A stretch of DNA of 64,000 nucleotides from assembly GCF_000379525.1 (NCBI RefSeq), contig NZ_KB902520.1:93024-157023 (forward strand), written 5' to 3'. Numbering within the stretch: the stretch's first letter is position 1; each line of letters opens with the position of its first letter. The DNA comes from Lamprocystis purpurea DSM 4197. Lineage in GTDB: Bacteria > Pseudomonadota > Gammaproteobacteria > Chromatiales > Chromatiaceae. The position numbers and the translations under genes are program-made. Positions 35,516 to 44,719 of this stretch are shown here, in pieces. The notes under the pieces are model-generated. The model was not told where the DNA came from. It was given only the letters and a program-made list of their open reading frames with translations, and searched no databases.

Positions 35516-36178
35516 TTGGCGAAACCGCGGCTGAATCTTCCCGAGATCGAGTCATCCCTGCGCGCGGTGCAGCGGGACTTCGCGCAGATCAATGCCACCC
35601 TGGACAGTCCGCGCGACCCGCTGCGGGACGAGGTGCTGGAAAACCTGTTGGCGGGTTATGAGTATGTCGACTCGCTGCTCGCGGCGGATCTGGACCCATT
35701 CGCGCTCGGCAACTCCAAACATCTTTTGCAGCTCAATTACCTGGTGCTTTGCGGAACCCGCGATCTGGCCTATGAGGAATGTGCCCGGCACGCGCGCGAA
35801 ACCGAGCAGCGCTATTACGATGACACCAACACCGGCGGCGCGCGCGCCTTCATGAATGCCATGGCCGACCAGCGCGGCAAGAGCGTCTGGCGGCGCGCGG
35901 CCGGTGCCTATATTCAGATGCTTTCGGCGCCCCAACTCTTCATCGAGGGAAACCATCGTACCGGGGCCCTGGTGATGAGTTGCCTGCTGTGTCGGGAAGG
36001 TCACCCGCCATTCGTGCTCACGGTCGGCAACGCCAAGGCCTATTTCGACCCGTCCACGGTTGTCAAGGGCTGCCGCAAGCGCAGTCTTCATGCGCTCATG
36101 GCAATCCCGAAACTGCGCAAGTGTCTTGCCAAGCTCATCGAGAAAGAGGCGGATCGACGTTTCCTGGCTCGCTCCTAA
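35516..36178 (+). CDS. divergent Fic-like protein
   Basis: The 220-residue helical protein carries LFIEGNHRTGALVMSCLL (about residue 142), aligned to the Fic core HxFx(D/E)GNGRxxR. The F-x-E-GN-x-R-T frame is kept, but the catalytic His is Gln (PQLF) and the second Gly of GNGR is His. Fic proteins transfer AMP or other groups to proteins; with these changes AMP transfer is doubtful. It is followed by VLTVGNAKAYFDPS, unusual for Fic. The start is TTG at 35516 with AAGGAG about 6 bases before it. Its stop overlaps that of the convergent barrel gene. Confidence 0.6.
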   Translation: MAKPRLNLPEIESSLRAVQRDFAQINATLDSPRDPLRDEVLENLLAGYEYVDSLLAADLDPFALGNSKHLLQLNYLVLCGTRDLAYEECARHARETEQRYYDDTNTGGARAFMNAMADQRGKSVWRRAAGAYIQMLSAPQLFIEGNHRTGALVMSCLLCREGHPPFVLTVGNAKAYFDPSTVVKGCRKRSLHALMAIPKLRKCLAKLIEKEADRRFLARS

Positions 36179-37089
36179 AAGCGCACCTTCAGCGTTACGC
36201 CCGCAAAGGGGGCCGTGGCGTAGTCCGCATCCGCCAGTGTGTCGCCCTGAGCATTCTCCAGTCGCAGGTTGCCCGCCGTCTTGGCCCCGGCGATCAGGCT
36301 CAGGTTGACGAAGCGCCCGAGGGTGCGCACGACGCCCAGGTAGACCGGAATGGATCTGTCCTGGCCCACGCCGTTGGGAGCCGGGCCCTGGTCGTTCAGG
36401 CGAAAGCGCTCGTTCTCGTAACGCGCGCCCAGACTGAGGGTCCAGGCGTCCGCGGGCCGCCATTCCAGGGCCAGGCCGGGTCCGCGGCTGGCCGCAAGAC
36501 CGCCGCCGGTGTTCAGGCTCAGGGTGTCGGTTATTTTCCAGTCCACCGCGAGGATCGGGAACAGGCTGGCGTCACCCTCGATCTTGGAAAAGGCGCCGAA
36601 CCCCGGACCGATGGTCAGGCGATCACTGACCCGGTAACTGGCGGCGGCCAGCACGCCGCCGAACGCCCCGTCCTCCAGCGCGGCCCCGTCCTCCGCGGCC
36701 CAGCGCATGCTCGGCAGAACGAACAGGGTCCACCGGTCCCCCAGGCGAGCGTTCAGGCTGACCCCCGCCTGGGCGCTGCGGATATTCGACCAGGGCGCGG
36801 CGGCGGCGAGTTCCTGCGCACCGGCCGCGAAGTCGTACGCGAGCTCAACGTAACCCAGGTTCAGTCCGAGCCGCAGACTGGGCGTCAGGCGCCGGGAGAC
36901 GCCGATGCGCAGCGCCGTTTCATCCATCGCGACGGTGCCGCCGCCATCGAGATCCGCGCTGAATTGGTGGGCGCCCAGCGCCTCGATCGACAGACCCCAG
37001 GGTTTGGCCGGCGGTTCTGCCGCCCGGCCCCCGGATGAGACGAAGAGAAAAATCACCCCAAACCAGATAGTAGTAGTCAATGGATGCAT
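36175..37089 (-). CDS. outer-membrane beta-barrel protein
   Basis: The 304-residue protein has a signal peptide (MHPLTTTIWFGVIFLFVSSG, then GRAAEPP) and a mature part of alternating amphipathic strands (LRIGVSRRLTPSLRLGLNLG, YRVSDRLTIGPGFGAFSKI, SLSLGARYENERFRL) that ends in the aromatic residue FAGVTLKVRF required for barrel insertion. Twelve to sixteen strands would fit. The function is unknown. The ATG at 37089 follows GAGG at 7-8 bases; 37113 is an alternative. Its stop overlaps that of the convergent Fic-like gene. Confidence 0.65.
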   Translation of the reverse strand: MHPLTTTIWFGVIFLFVSSGGRAAEPPAKPWGLSIEALGAHQFSADLDGGGTVAMDETALRIGVSRRLTPSLRLGLNLGYVELAYDFAAGAQELAAAAPWSNIRSAQAGVSLNARLGDRWTLFVLPSMRWAAEDGAALEDGAFGGVLAAASYRVSDRLTIGPGFGAFSKIEGDASLFPILAVDWKITDTLSLNTGGGLAASRGPGLALEWRPADAWTLSLGARYENERFRLNDQGPAPNGVGQDRSIPVYLGVVRTLGRFVNLSLIAGAKTAGNLRLENAQGDTLADADYATAPFAGVTLKVRF

Positions 37090-37159
37090 CGGAATGCCTC
37101 GTGTGGATTTCATACGCGATGGCTAAACCGCGTCTTAAAATGTATCTTTTTTAAATCTG

Positions 37160-37244
37160 TAAACCGCGCCGGCTCCAGCAATCGTCAAGTCTGCCGGGGC
37201 CGATCTTATCCAAAAACATCGCATACCGCGTTGGGCGCGGTTTA
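37160..37244. repeat. dispersed repeat with AAACCGCGC ends, copy 2
   Basis: This matches 1128-1214 with a handful of changes. Its right end, GCGCGGTTTA, runs into the last codon of mgtE: the mgtE stop (TAA on the minus strand) is built from the repeat end. Confidence 0.8.
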
Positions 37245-38684
37245 GAGCAGGAACAGGGTCGCGAGTCCCAGGAAGATGAAGAATCCGCCGGAATCGGTCA
37301 GCGCGGTGACCAGCACCGAGCTGCCGAGCGCCGGATCGCGGCCAAGCCGCTGGCGGATCAGCGGGATCAAGACCCCGGCGGTCGCGGCCAACAGCAGGTT
37401 GAGCGTCATGGCGCCGCTCATCACCAGACCCAGGTAGGGGTTCTGGTAGAGCCACCAGACCAGGAGCCCGACCACGCCGCCCCAGACGATGCCGTTGAGC
37501 ATGGCGACGCCCAGTTCCTTGGCCAGCAGCCGCCACATGGCACTGGGGTCGACCCGGCCCATGGCGATCGCCCGCACGATCATGGTAATGGTTTGATTGC
37601 CGGCATTGCCGCCAATGCCGGCAACGATCGGCATGAGTGCCGCTAGGGCCACCAGCTTTTCGATCGAACCCTCGAACAGGTCGATCACCCGCGAGGCCGC
37701 AAAGGCCGTGATCAAATTGATCGCCAGCCAGGCCCAGCGATTCTGCACCGAGCGAATCACAGGTGCGAAGATGTCTTCCTCTTCGCGCAGACCCGCGCTG
37801 CTCAGGATTTCCGCTTCGGACTCCTCGCGGATCTGGTCGACCATGTCGGCCACCGTGACGCGGCCAAGCACCCGCCGCTCCGCGTCGATCACCGGCACGG
37901 AAATCAGGTCGTAGCGTTCGAACGCCTTGGCAGCGTCTCCGGCGTCGTCCTCCGGGGCCAGGGTGATCAGCGACTTCCCCTTCATGACCGTGGAGACCAG
38001 CAGGTCTTGCTCATTGATGAGCAGGGACTCCAGGGTCAGGATGCCGCGCAAACGCTCCTCACGGTCGATGACGAACAGCTTGTCGGTGTGATCGGGCAAG
38101 GCTTCGAACCGGCGCAGGTAGCGCAGCACCACCTCCAGGGTCACGTCCTCGCGCACGGTGACCATATCGAAGTCCATCAGGGCACCGACCGTCCCCTCCG
38201 GATAGGACATCGCGGCCCGGACCTGCTCCTGTTCCTCCTGGTCGAGCGAATCGAAGACATCCTGCATCACCTCCGGCGGCAGGTCGGGAGCCAGGTCGGC
38301 CAGTTCGTCCGCGTCCAGCGTTTCCGCGGCGGCTTTGAGCTCCTCGGGGTCCATGCGCTCGATCAGGGTGGCGCGGACCGCATCCGAGACCTCCAGCAGA
38401 ATCTCGCCATCCTTGTCCGCGCGCACCAGGTCCCAGATGAAGCGGCGGTCATCGAGCGGCAGCGCTTCGAGGATCTCGGCGATGTCCGCGGGATGCAGGC
38501 GATCGAGCTTGCGCCTCAGCCGCGCCAGCTCCTGCCTGGAGGAAATCGATTCCACCAGATCCTGATGCGGCATGTGTTGGCGCTGGACCAGAGTCTCGAC
38601 CAGCCGGTGACGCGACAGCAGATCCTGTACGTCGTGCAGGTGGCGATGCAGGGCATCCGGATCACGTGACTTCTGCTCATTCAT
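37242..38684 (-). CDS. mgtE: magnesium transporter MgtE
   Basis: The 480-residue protein has the MgtE layout: N-terminal helical domain (ISSRQELARLRRKLDRLHPADIAEILEAL, here given only in part), tandem CBS domains (about residues 150-275; MDFDMVTVREDVTLEVVL, DLISVPVIDAERRVLGRV) and five C-terminal membrane helices with LMPIVAGIGGNAGNQTI. Cytoplasmic domains sense Mg2+ and gate the channel. The last residues LGLATLFLL end at a stop supplied by a dispersed repeat, so the original C-terminus may have been slightly different. Length is close to normal. Confidence 0.93.
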   Translation of the reverse strand: MNEQKSRDPDALHRHLHDVQDLLSRHRLVETLVQRQHMPHQDLVESISSRQELARLRRKLDRLHPADIAEILEALPLDDRRFIWDLVRADKDGEILLEVSDAVRATLIERMDPEELKAAAETLDADELADLAPDLPPEVMQDVFDSLDQEEQEQVRAAMSYPEGTVGALMDFDMVTVREDVTLEVVLRYLRRFEALPDHTDKLFVIDREERLRGILTLESLLINEQDLLVSTVMKGKSLITLAPEDDAGDAAKAFERYDLISVPVIDAERRVLGRVTVADMVDQIREESEAEILSSAGLREEEDIFAPVIRSVQNRWAWLAINLITAFAASRVIDLFEGSIEKLVALAALMPIVAGIGGNAGNQTITMIVRAIAMGRVDPSAMWRLLAKELGVAMLNGIVWGGVVGLLVWWLYQNPYLGLVMSGAMTLNLLLAATAGVLIPLIRQRLGRDPALGSSVLVTALTDSGGFFIFLGLATLFLL

Positions 38685-39299
38685 GCGTGCGGTGCCGAGT
38701 CTGGGGGTGGCGAGCGGAGGAGGGGATACAGGCCCCCACTCTAATGGAACCGGCTACCACATGGCGAGTTGGACATGGCTTTCCGGCAGCACGCGTCGGA
38801 GCATGTCGCAACGCGCAAGCCGTTGCGTGGCGCCGCCGGCCGCTGGAGCGGTCGGACGGCATTCTCCACGCGGCTGAGATTGGGCAAGTATTCGCCGCAG
38901 CAGCCAATCCGCCGCCGCAAGGCGGCGACTGGGACCGCCGACAATCTGTCGACTCCGGTGCGACGCGCTGGGTTCTTTATCTATTTTCAACGCCTTATCA
39001 GGCTATCATCGGTTCTGAATGCCGCCTGACGGCGGCGGGCCGGCAGGCTGCCGGCGGTCCCGCACGCGGCTTCGCCGCGGTGTTGGCGAATACTTTCATA
39101 ATCTCTGGAGCGTGGTGACGAGCCCCGCGCTGTCGCGGCATTTCACCCATGTGTTGCGGTATATAACGCATATGCTTCTAATCTAAATCAGGAATATCTA
39201 AAATTTCCACCATGGCATTCGACTGCTGAGGTATCTTCAGGCTTTTTCCGCGCTATCCTGCCGTCGGGCGGCGTTCCGGTCATGAAGGAGTCTGAACAC
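38685..39299. other. gene-free stretch between mgtE and the TonB receptor
   Basis: Short GC palindromes (GCCGCCGCAAGGCGGC near 38910; GCCGGCAGGCTGCCGGC near 39040) occur, and 39150-39240 is A/T-rich and could hold a promoter (TTGCGG, 17 bp, TCTAAT at 39154-39182). I see no convincing coding sequence and no B12-box or other riboswitch before the receptor gene. Confidence 0.35.
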
Positions 39300-41639
39300 A
39301 TGCAGTTGCGTCTGAAATCCTGTGCCGCATTTCTTGCCCTTTACGCTATGCCGGGCGTGGCAGCGGATACTACCGCCACGCTGGGCGAAGTCCTTGTCAC
39401 GGCGCCCCAGGATGTCCCGCTCAGCTCCGGTTCTACGACCCTGAGCACCGCCGAGATCGCGCGTAAGCGCGCCCGCACCAGCGACACCGCCAGCCTGCTC
39501 GTGGGCATTCCTGGTGTGAGCGTCTACGGCGCCGGGGGGGTGTCCAGCCTGCCGGTTATCCGCGGACTGGCGGATGATCGCCTGCGGACCAAGGTGAATG
39601 GCATGGACCTCGTCGCGGCCTGTCCGAACCACATGAACTCCCCGTTGTCCTCCATCGATCCGACGGCGGTCGATCGCATACAAGTCTATTCCGGTGTGAC
39701 GCCGGTGAGCGTGGGCGGCGACAGCATCGGCGGCAGTATCCTGGTGGAGTCGGCAGCCCCTGTCTTTGCGAATCCCGATCAGTCTCTCGCGACGGGTGAC
39801 GCCGGCACTTTTTATCGCAGCAATGGGGATAGCTGGGGAGGTAACCTCTCCGGTACATTCGCCACCGAGAATTTAAGCTTTCATTACGCCGGCGCCTATG
39901 CTCAGTCGGACAACTACAAGGCCGGCGGCGATTTTAAGGACTATCACTTCACGGGTCGGGTCGGACACACCCTGCCGTTGGATGAGGTGGGCTCCACCGC
40001 CTATGAGGCCATCAACCAATCCGTCAGGTTCGCCTGGAAAAACGACGACAATCTGCTGAATTTCACCTACGCCAACCAGCATATTCCCTATGAAAACTAT
40101 CCGAACCAGCGGATGGACATGACGGATAATCTGAGCGACCAATTCAACTTGGCCTACACGGGCAACCACGATTGGGCCACGCTGAAGGCGCGGGCCTACT
40201 ACGAACATACGCAGCACGAAATGGATTTTGGTGATGACAAGCGGTTTTGGTATGGCCCCGGGAATCCGCCGAGCGGCTCCGGGGGCGATGCCGCGCTCAA
40301 CGGGACGCCTTGCGCGCCGATCTCCGGCGTCAGCGTGATCAAGGGCATGATGGTAGGTTGTGCCGCCGGCATGCCGATGGCTACCGACGGCAAGAATACC
40401 GGTGTCACGGTCAGCGCCGACATTCCGCTGGTCAAGAGCGACCTGTTACGCGTGGGCGTCGAGTACCAGAATTATCGCCTGGACGATTGGTGGGATCCCT
40501 CCGGCGCCGGCATGTGGCCTTATGTCTTCTGGAATATCAATGATGGCAAACGCGACCGCTTTGCCGTCTTCGGCGAGTGGGAGATTCGCAAGAACCGTTG
40601 GATGCATATCGTGGGTCTGCGCTTTGAAAACGTCGCCATGGATGCCGACCCGGTGCACGGCTACAATCTTGATACCTACCCGACCAGCGGGGTCGGCGGT
40701 CTGGGTAACCAGACCCGTGATGCGGCGCTCTTCAACGCTCAGTCACGCGAACAGACGGACAATAATTGGGATTTTTCCTGGCTCGCCCGTTTCACCCCTG
40801 ACGCCAACCAGACCTATCAGATGGGCCTTGCTCAAAAGACACGCTCGCCCAATCTCTATGAGCGCTATACCTGGTCGACCTGGCAGATGGCCGCCTTCAT
40901 GAATAACTTCGTCGGCGACGGCAATGGATATGTGGGAAACCTGGAGCTGCAACCGGAAGTCGCCGGCATCCTCAGCCTCACCGCGGACTGGCACGATGCC
41001 AACGAGGCGCAATGGGGTATCACGGTAACACCTTACTATACTTATGTGCAGGACTACATCGACGCCGTACAGTGGGACTCGACACTCAATGCTCCCCGCA
41101 TAGCGCCGGTGGTCGATAATTTTACCGTGCTCAAGTATTTCAACCAATCGGCCGTGCTCTACGGTCTGGACCTCTCGGCGCACTACCTGGTGGCACGCGG
41201 CACCAGTGTTGGCGATTTCACGGCCCAGGTCGCGGCGAGTTACATCAAAGGTGAAAATCAGGATACCGGGGATAACCTCTATAACATGATGCCGCTGAAC
41301 GCGAAGCTCGCTCTCGTTCAGGAGATCGGCCACTGGCGCAATACCCTGGAGGGTGAGTTCGTGGACGCTAAGAACGAGATCTCTCAAGTGCGTAATGAAA
41401 TGCAGACCGCGGGCTATGGGCTCGCTCATCTGCGCAGCCGCTATGAGCGAAAGACCTGGAGTGTGGAGGTCGGTATCGAAAACCTGTTTGACCGCTCCTA
41501 CGACCTGCCGCTGGGTGGCGCCTATGTCGGCCAGGGTACGACCATGACTATCCCGCCGGCACCAAATCAACCTCAGTGGGGCACCCCGGTGCCGGGGCCG
41601 GGCCGCACCCTTTATGCCGGCGTCAACATCAAATTCTAA
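39300..41639 (+). CDS. TonB-dependent outer-membrane receptor, OprC-like candidate
   Basis: The 779-residue protein has a signal peptide (to MPGVAA), a plug domain with a TonB-box-like LGEVLVTAP, and GGDSIGGSILVES, then a barrel ending in GVNIKF. Within the plug, VAACPNHMNSPLSSID carries a C-x-x-x-M motif like the copper site of OprC/NosA receptors; Met- and His-containing loops follow (YYEHTQHEMDF, GCAAGMPMATD). That makes copper a candidate cargo, though family-level evidence is only motif-based. AAGGAG lies 9 bases before the ATG at 39300; ATG 39282 overlaps that site and is less likely. Confidence 0.85.
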   Translation: MQLRLKSCAAFLALYAMPGVAADTTATLGEVLVTAPQDVPLSSGSTTLSTAEIARKRARTSDTASLLVGIPGVSVYGAGGVSSLPVIRGLADDRLRTKVNGMDLVAACPNHMNSPLSSIDPTAVDRIQVYSGVTPVSVGGDSIGGSILVESAAPVFANPDQSLATGDAGTFYRSNGDSWGGNLSGTFATENLSFHYAGAYAQSDNYKAGGDFKDYHFTGRVGHTLPLDEVGSTAYEAINQSVRFAWKNDDNLLNFTYANQHIPYENYPNQRMDMTDNLSDQFNLAYTGNHDWATLKARAYYEHTQHEMDFGDDKRFWYGPGNPPSGSGGDAALNGTPCAPISGVSVIKGMMVGCAAGMPMATDGKNTGVTVSADIPLVKSDLLRVGVEYQNYRLDDWWDPSGAGMWPYVFWNINDGKRDRFAVFGEWEIRKNRWMHIVGLRFENVAMDADPVHGYNLDTYPTSGVGGLGNQTRDAALFNAQSREQTDNNWDFSWLARFTPDANQTYQMGLAQKTRSPNLYERYTWSTWQMAAFMNNFVGDGNGYVGNLELQPEVAGILSLTADWHDANEAQWGITVTPYYTYVQDYIDAVQWDSTLNAPRIAPVVDNFTVLKYFNQSAVLYGLDLSAHYLVARGTSVGDFTAQVAASYIKGENQDTGDNLYNMMPLNAKLALVQEIGHWRNTLEGEFVDAKNEISQVRNEMQTAGYGLAHLRSRYERKTWSVEVGIENLFDRSYDLPLGGAYVGQGTTMTIPPAPNQPQWGTPVPGPGRTLYAGVNIKF

Positions 41640-41718
41640 TGCTGTTGAAACGGCTGCTGTCGCAGTCGGTCGGGTTGCGGCGCCTTGGTCATATCGCCTT
41701 CGGACGTGATAACCGGAC

Positions 41719-41770
41719 GTAGGGGCGGGTTTTAAGCCCGCCCCTACACGAAGGTCTGTCTGGATATCGG
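41719..41770. repeat. GCGGGTTTTAAGCCCGC hairpin repeat, copy 2
   Basis: GTAGGGGCGGGTTTTAAGCC followed by CGCCCCTAC and GAAGGTCTGTCTGGATATC; the inverse complement of the copy at 35069-35118. Confidence 0.6.
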
Positions 41771-41781
41771 GTGCGAACGCT

Positions 41782-41869
41782 ATAAACTCGGCCGCTTCGC
41801 GATCTGCGCGGTCGTCGGTCCGCACTGCGGACCCTACAGACCGCGGTTCTTGCGGACCGTCCGCGGCCG
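41782..41869. repeat. ATAAACTCGGCC dispersed repeat, copy 1
   Basis: ATAAACTCGGCC, GGTCGTCGGTCCGCAC, GCGGACCCTACAG and GCGGACCGTCCGCGGCCG occur in the same order in the inverse complement of 61741-61843. Confidence 0.65.
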
Positions 41870-41870
41870 T

Positions 41871-42104
41871 TCAGTCGTCCCCCAAGGCTCCGCGGATCAG
41901 CGCCGCGTCCAGCCCGTTTCTGGACGAGATCCGCAGGCCGCCGCTCTCACCCCCGCAACGGATGCCATCCTGCGCCTCGCGGACAAAACCGGCGGCCACG
42001 ACCGGCATGGGGGCGAACAGGTCCGCCATGTAGCGATGGGAAAATTCCTTGGGGAAGAGGATCGGGCATTCGCGGTCACCGGTCTGCAGGACGATATATT
42101 TCAC
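41871..42104 (-). CDS. small hypothetical protein
   Basis: The 77-residue product is soluble and unrecognised. GGAGGG lies 7 bases before its GTG start, and the sequence (MKYIVLQTGDRECPILFPKE, then AAGFVREAQDGIRCGGESGG) reads like a folded alpha/beta protein. It lies alone between a repeat and the glt genes, on the opposite strand. The good ribosome-binding site and natural composition argue that it is real. Confidence 0.55.
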   Translation of the reverse strand: MKYIVLQTGDRECPILFPKEFSHRYMADLFAPMPVVAAGFVREAQDGIRCGGESGGLRISSRNGLDAALIRGALGDD

Positions 42105-42225
42105 GATGCGGCCCTCCGCGGGTGGTCAGACTCGCCCTACGGCGAGGATGGGTTCTTGTCAGGGTCCGCTGTTATGCTAGGCGCACCTGTTTGCGACCCG
42201 ATTTTAGCCTGACCGGAGCCAAGTC

Positions 42226-43116
42226 ATGAAACTTCCCCGTCTCTCGCCCCTTGTGTTCGGTGGTGTGCTGCTGGTTGGTGCGGTTCAGGTGCCCGCCGAC
42301 ACGCTGGAGAAGGTCAAGGATGCGGGTTCGATCACTTTGGGTCACCGCGAATCCTCGATCCCGTTCTCTTACTACGATGATCAGCAGCGGGTGATCGGCT
42401 ACTCGCAGGACATCGCTTTGCGGGTCGTGGATGCGATCAAACGTGAACTGCAACTGCGGGACCTTCAGGTCAGACTCAACCCGGTCACCTCGCAAAATCG
42501 GATTCCGCTGATTCAGAACGGGACCGTCGATCTGGAGTGCGGATCGACCACCAATAACACCGAGCGGCAGAAGCAAGTCGGCTTCTCCACCACGATCTTT
42601 GTCGTCGGCACGCGCTTGTTGACCAAGAAAGCGTCCGGCATCCAGGACTTCAGTGACCTCGCCGGTAAGAATGTCGTGACCACCGCCGGTACCACGTCCG
42701 AGCGGCTGCTGCGCAAGCTCAACGAAGACAAACAGTTGAACATGAAGATCATCTCGGCCAAGGATCACGGCGAGTCGTTCCTGACGCTGGAAACCGGCCG
42801 CGCTGCTGCCTTCATGATGGATGACGCGCTCCTCTATGGCGAATTAGCCAAGGCCAAGCGCCCCGGCGATTGGGTGGTGGTCGGCATCCCGCAATCCTCG
42901 GAAGCCTATGGGTGCGTGCTGCGCAAGGATGATCCCGCGTTCAAGACACTGGTGGATACGACCATTGCCGGACTCATGACCAGCGGCGAGGCCCAGAAGC
43001 TCTATGCCAAGTGGTTTGAAAGCCCGATTCCACCCAAGGGCTTGAACCTGAATTTTCCGCTCTCGGCGGAGATGGTCGAGTTGTATCGCAACCCCAACGA
43101 CCGGGCGCTGCAGTAA
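42226..43116 (+). CDS. gltI: glutamate/aspartate-binding periplasmic protein GltI
   Basis: The 296-residue receptor has a signal peptide (VQVPAD) and the family-3 solute-binding pattern: ITLGHRESSIPFSYYD, IGYSQDIALRVV, NGTVDLECGSTTNNTERQK and the later FSDLAGKNVVTTAGTTSERL, typical of GltI. It binds acidic amino acids in the periplasm for GltJKL. GGAG lies 8 bases before the ATG. Two dispersed repeats lie in the 188-bp gap to gltJ. Confidence 0.92.
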   Translation: MKLPRLSPLVFGGVLLVGAVQVPADTLEKVKDAGSITLGHRESSIPFSYYDDQQRVIGYSQDIALRVVDAIKRELQLRDLQVRLNPVTSQNRIPLIQNGTVDLECGSTTNNTERQKQVGFSTTIFVVGTRLLTKKASGIQDFSDLAGKNVVTTAGTTSERLLRKLNEDKQLNMKIISAKDHGESFLTLETGRAAAFMMDDALLYGELAKAKRPGDWVVVGIPQSSEAYGCVLRKDDPAFKTLVDTTIAGLMTSGEAQKLYAKWFESPIPPKGLNLNFPLSAEMVELYRNPNDRALQ

Positions 43117-43126
43117 GATTCTTTCT

Positions 43127-43205
43127 CGTTCCCACGCTCCAGCGTGGGAATGCCGTCCGGCCGCTCCAGCGGCCGGTGACGCGACGCTGGAGCGGGGGGA
43201 TCCAG
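43127..43205. repeat. REP-type hairpin TTCCCACGCTCCAGCGTGGGAA
   Basis: TTCCCACGC and GCGTGGGAA flank TCCA in a perfect hairpin; CCGGCCGCTCCAGCGGCCGG follows as a second one. It lies 12 bp after the gltI stop and could cap the gltI message. Confidence 0.75.
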
Positions 43206-43219
43206 ATCATTTCCAATTA

Positions 43220-43283
43220 GAATCGCTTTTCCGATTACGACAACGACAACGATTGAATTTGTTGTTTAACCTATTTTTGACTC
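43220..43283. repeat. GTTGTC-tract repeat, copy B (inverse)
   Basis: GAATCGCTTTTCCGATTACG, then ACAACGACAACG and TTGTTTAACC..GACTC, the inverse complement of 8403-8473 with few changes. It lies between gltI and gltJ. Confidence 0.7.
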
Positions 43284-43304
43284 CTTACAGCGTCTGGATT
43301 TTCC

Positions 43305-44042
43305 ATGAGCTATAATTGGAATTGGGATATCTTTCTCAGCCCGACGCCATCGGGTGAATCGACCTATCTCGGCTGGCTGCTCGATGGGCTGCAGTGGACC
43401 CTGACGCTGTCACTCGGGGCCTGGATCATGGCGCTGGTGCTCGGCATCGGGCTGGGCGTGCTGCGCACTGTGCCCAACCGTCTGCTGGCCGGCAGTGCCG
43501 CGGCCTACGTCGAGGTCTTTCGCAATGTGCCGCTGCTGGTGCAGTTGTTCATCTGGTATTTCGTGCTGCCCGAACTGCTGCCGACAACCTTAGGCGATGC
43601 GCTCAAGCAGACCGACCCGCTGGCGCAGCAATTCTTCGCAGCCTTGCTGTGTCTGGGTTGTTTCACCGCGGCGCGGGTCTGCGAGCAGGTGCGCGCGGGG
43701 ATCGCGTCGCTGCCGCGCGGACAGCGCAATGCCGGGCTGGCGCTCGGTCTGACCCTGCCCCAGACCTACCGCTATGTTCTGCTGCCGATGGCGCTGCGTC
43801 TGATCCTGCCGCCGCTCACCTCGGAGTTTCTCAACGTCTTCAAGAATTCGGCGGTGGCGTCGACGATCGGGCTGATCGAGTTGTCGCGGCAGAGTCAGCA
43901 ACTGGTCGATTACACCGCGCAGGCGTATGAGGCCTTCATCGCGGTCACCGTGCTCTATGTGCTCATCAATGTGCTGGTGATGTTCGGGATGCGCCTGCTG
44001 GAGCGGCGAACCCGCGTACCGGGCTATATTGGGAGCAAGTGA
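43305..44042 (+). CDS. gltJ: glutamate/aspartate ABC transporter permease GltJ
   Basis: The 245-residue inner-membrane protein has about five helices, the His/Glu/Gln-family start [20 protein letters not shown] and [20 protein letters not shown], and the coupling loop of this family ([20 protein letters not shown]). It pairs with GltK to form the channel for acidic amino acids. Its stop overlaps the gltK start (TGATG). Confidence 0.92.
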   Translation: MSYNWNWDIFLSPTPSGESTYLGWLLDGLQWTLTLSLGAWIMALVLGIGLGVLRTVPNRLLAGSAAAYVEVFRNVPLLVQLFIWYFVLPELLPTTLGDALKQTDPLAQQFFAALLCLGCFTAARVCEQVRAGIASLPRGQRNAGLALGLTLPQTYRYVLLPMALRLILPPLTSEFLNVFKNSAVASTIGLIELSRQSQQLVDYTAQAYEAFIAVTVLYVLINVLVMFGMRLLERRTRVPGYIGSK

Positions 44043-44719
44043 TGGAGGAATTCGACTGGACTTCCATTCCCGGTGCGCTGCCGATCCTTGCCGACGGGAT
44101 GCTGATCACCCTGGAGATCACCGCGACCGCGATTCTGATCGGCATCCTGTGGGGCACCGTGCTGGCCCTGGCGCGTTTGTCGGGTAACCGTCCGCTGGCG
44201 TGGCTGGCCGCCGCCTATGTGAATCTGTTCCGCGCGGTGCCGCTGGTCATGGTGATCCTGTGGTTCTATCTGATCGTACCGACGCTGTTGCAGCGCTGGT
44301 TCGGTGTTTCTCAAAGCAGCGATATCCGCATGATCTCGGCCCTGGTCGCCTTCGCCCTGTTCGAGTCCGCCTATTATGCCGAGATCATTCGCGCCGGCGT
44401 ACAGAGTGTGCCCAAGGGTCAGGTCGACGCGGCGTTTGCGCTTGGGATGCCCTACCATCTGACTATGCGTTTGGTGGTGCTGCCGCAGGCGTTTCGTAAC
44501 ATGGTGCCGCTGTTGCTGACCCAGGCGATCATTCTGTTCCAGGATACCTCGCTGGTGTATGTGATCGGACTGGCGGATTTCTTCGGCGCCGCCTATAAGG
44601 TCGGTGATCGCGATGGTCGACTGGTGGAACTACTGTTGTTTGCCGGCGCGGTCTATTTCATCCTCTGTTTCGGCGCCTCGCTGCTGGTATGGCAATTGCA
44701 GAAGAAGTACTCCACATGA
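44042..44719 (+). CDS. gltK: glutamate/aspartate ABC transporter permease GltK
   Basis: The 225-residue protein has about five helices, [18 protein letters not shown], and the EAA-type loop [20 protein letters not shown], then [19 protein letters not shown], close to GltK. It completes the channel with GltJ. Both ends overlap neighbours (TGATG with gltJ, ATGA with gltL), so the three are translationally coupled. Confidence 0.92.
   Translation: MEEFDWTSIPGALPILADGMLITLEITATAILIGILWGTVLALARLSGNRPLAWLAAAYVNLFRAVPLVMVILWFYLIVPTLLQRWFGVSQSSDIRMISALVAFALFESAYYAEIIRAGVQSVPKGQVDAAFALGMPYHLTMRLVVLPQAFRNMVPLLLTQAIILFQDTSLVYVIGLADFFGAAYKVGDRDGRLVELLLFAGAVYFILCFGASLLVWQLQKKYST

Noticed and set aside
39120..39299. 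Cobalamin riboswitch before the TonB receptor
   Set aside because: No B12-box-like core or long folded leader is visible in the 180 bp before the start.
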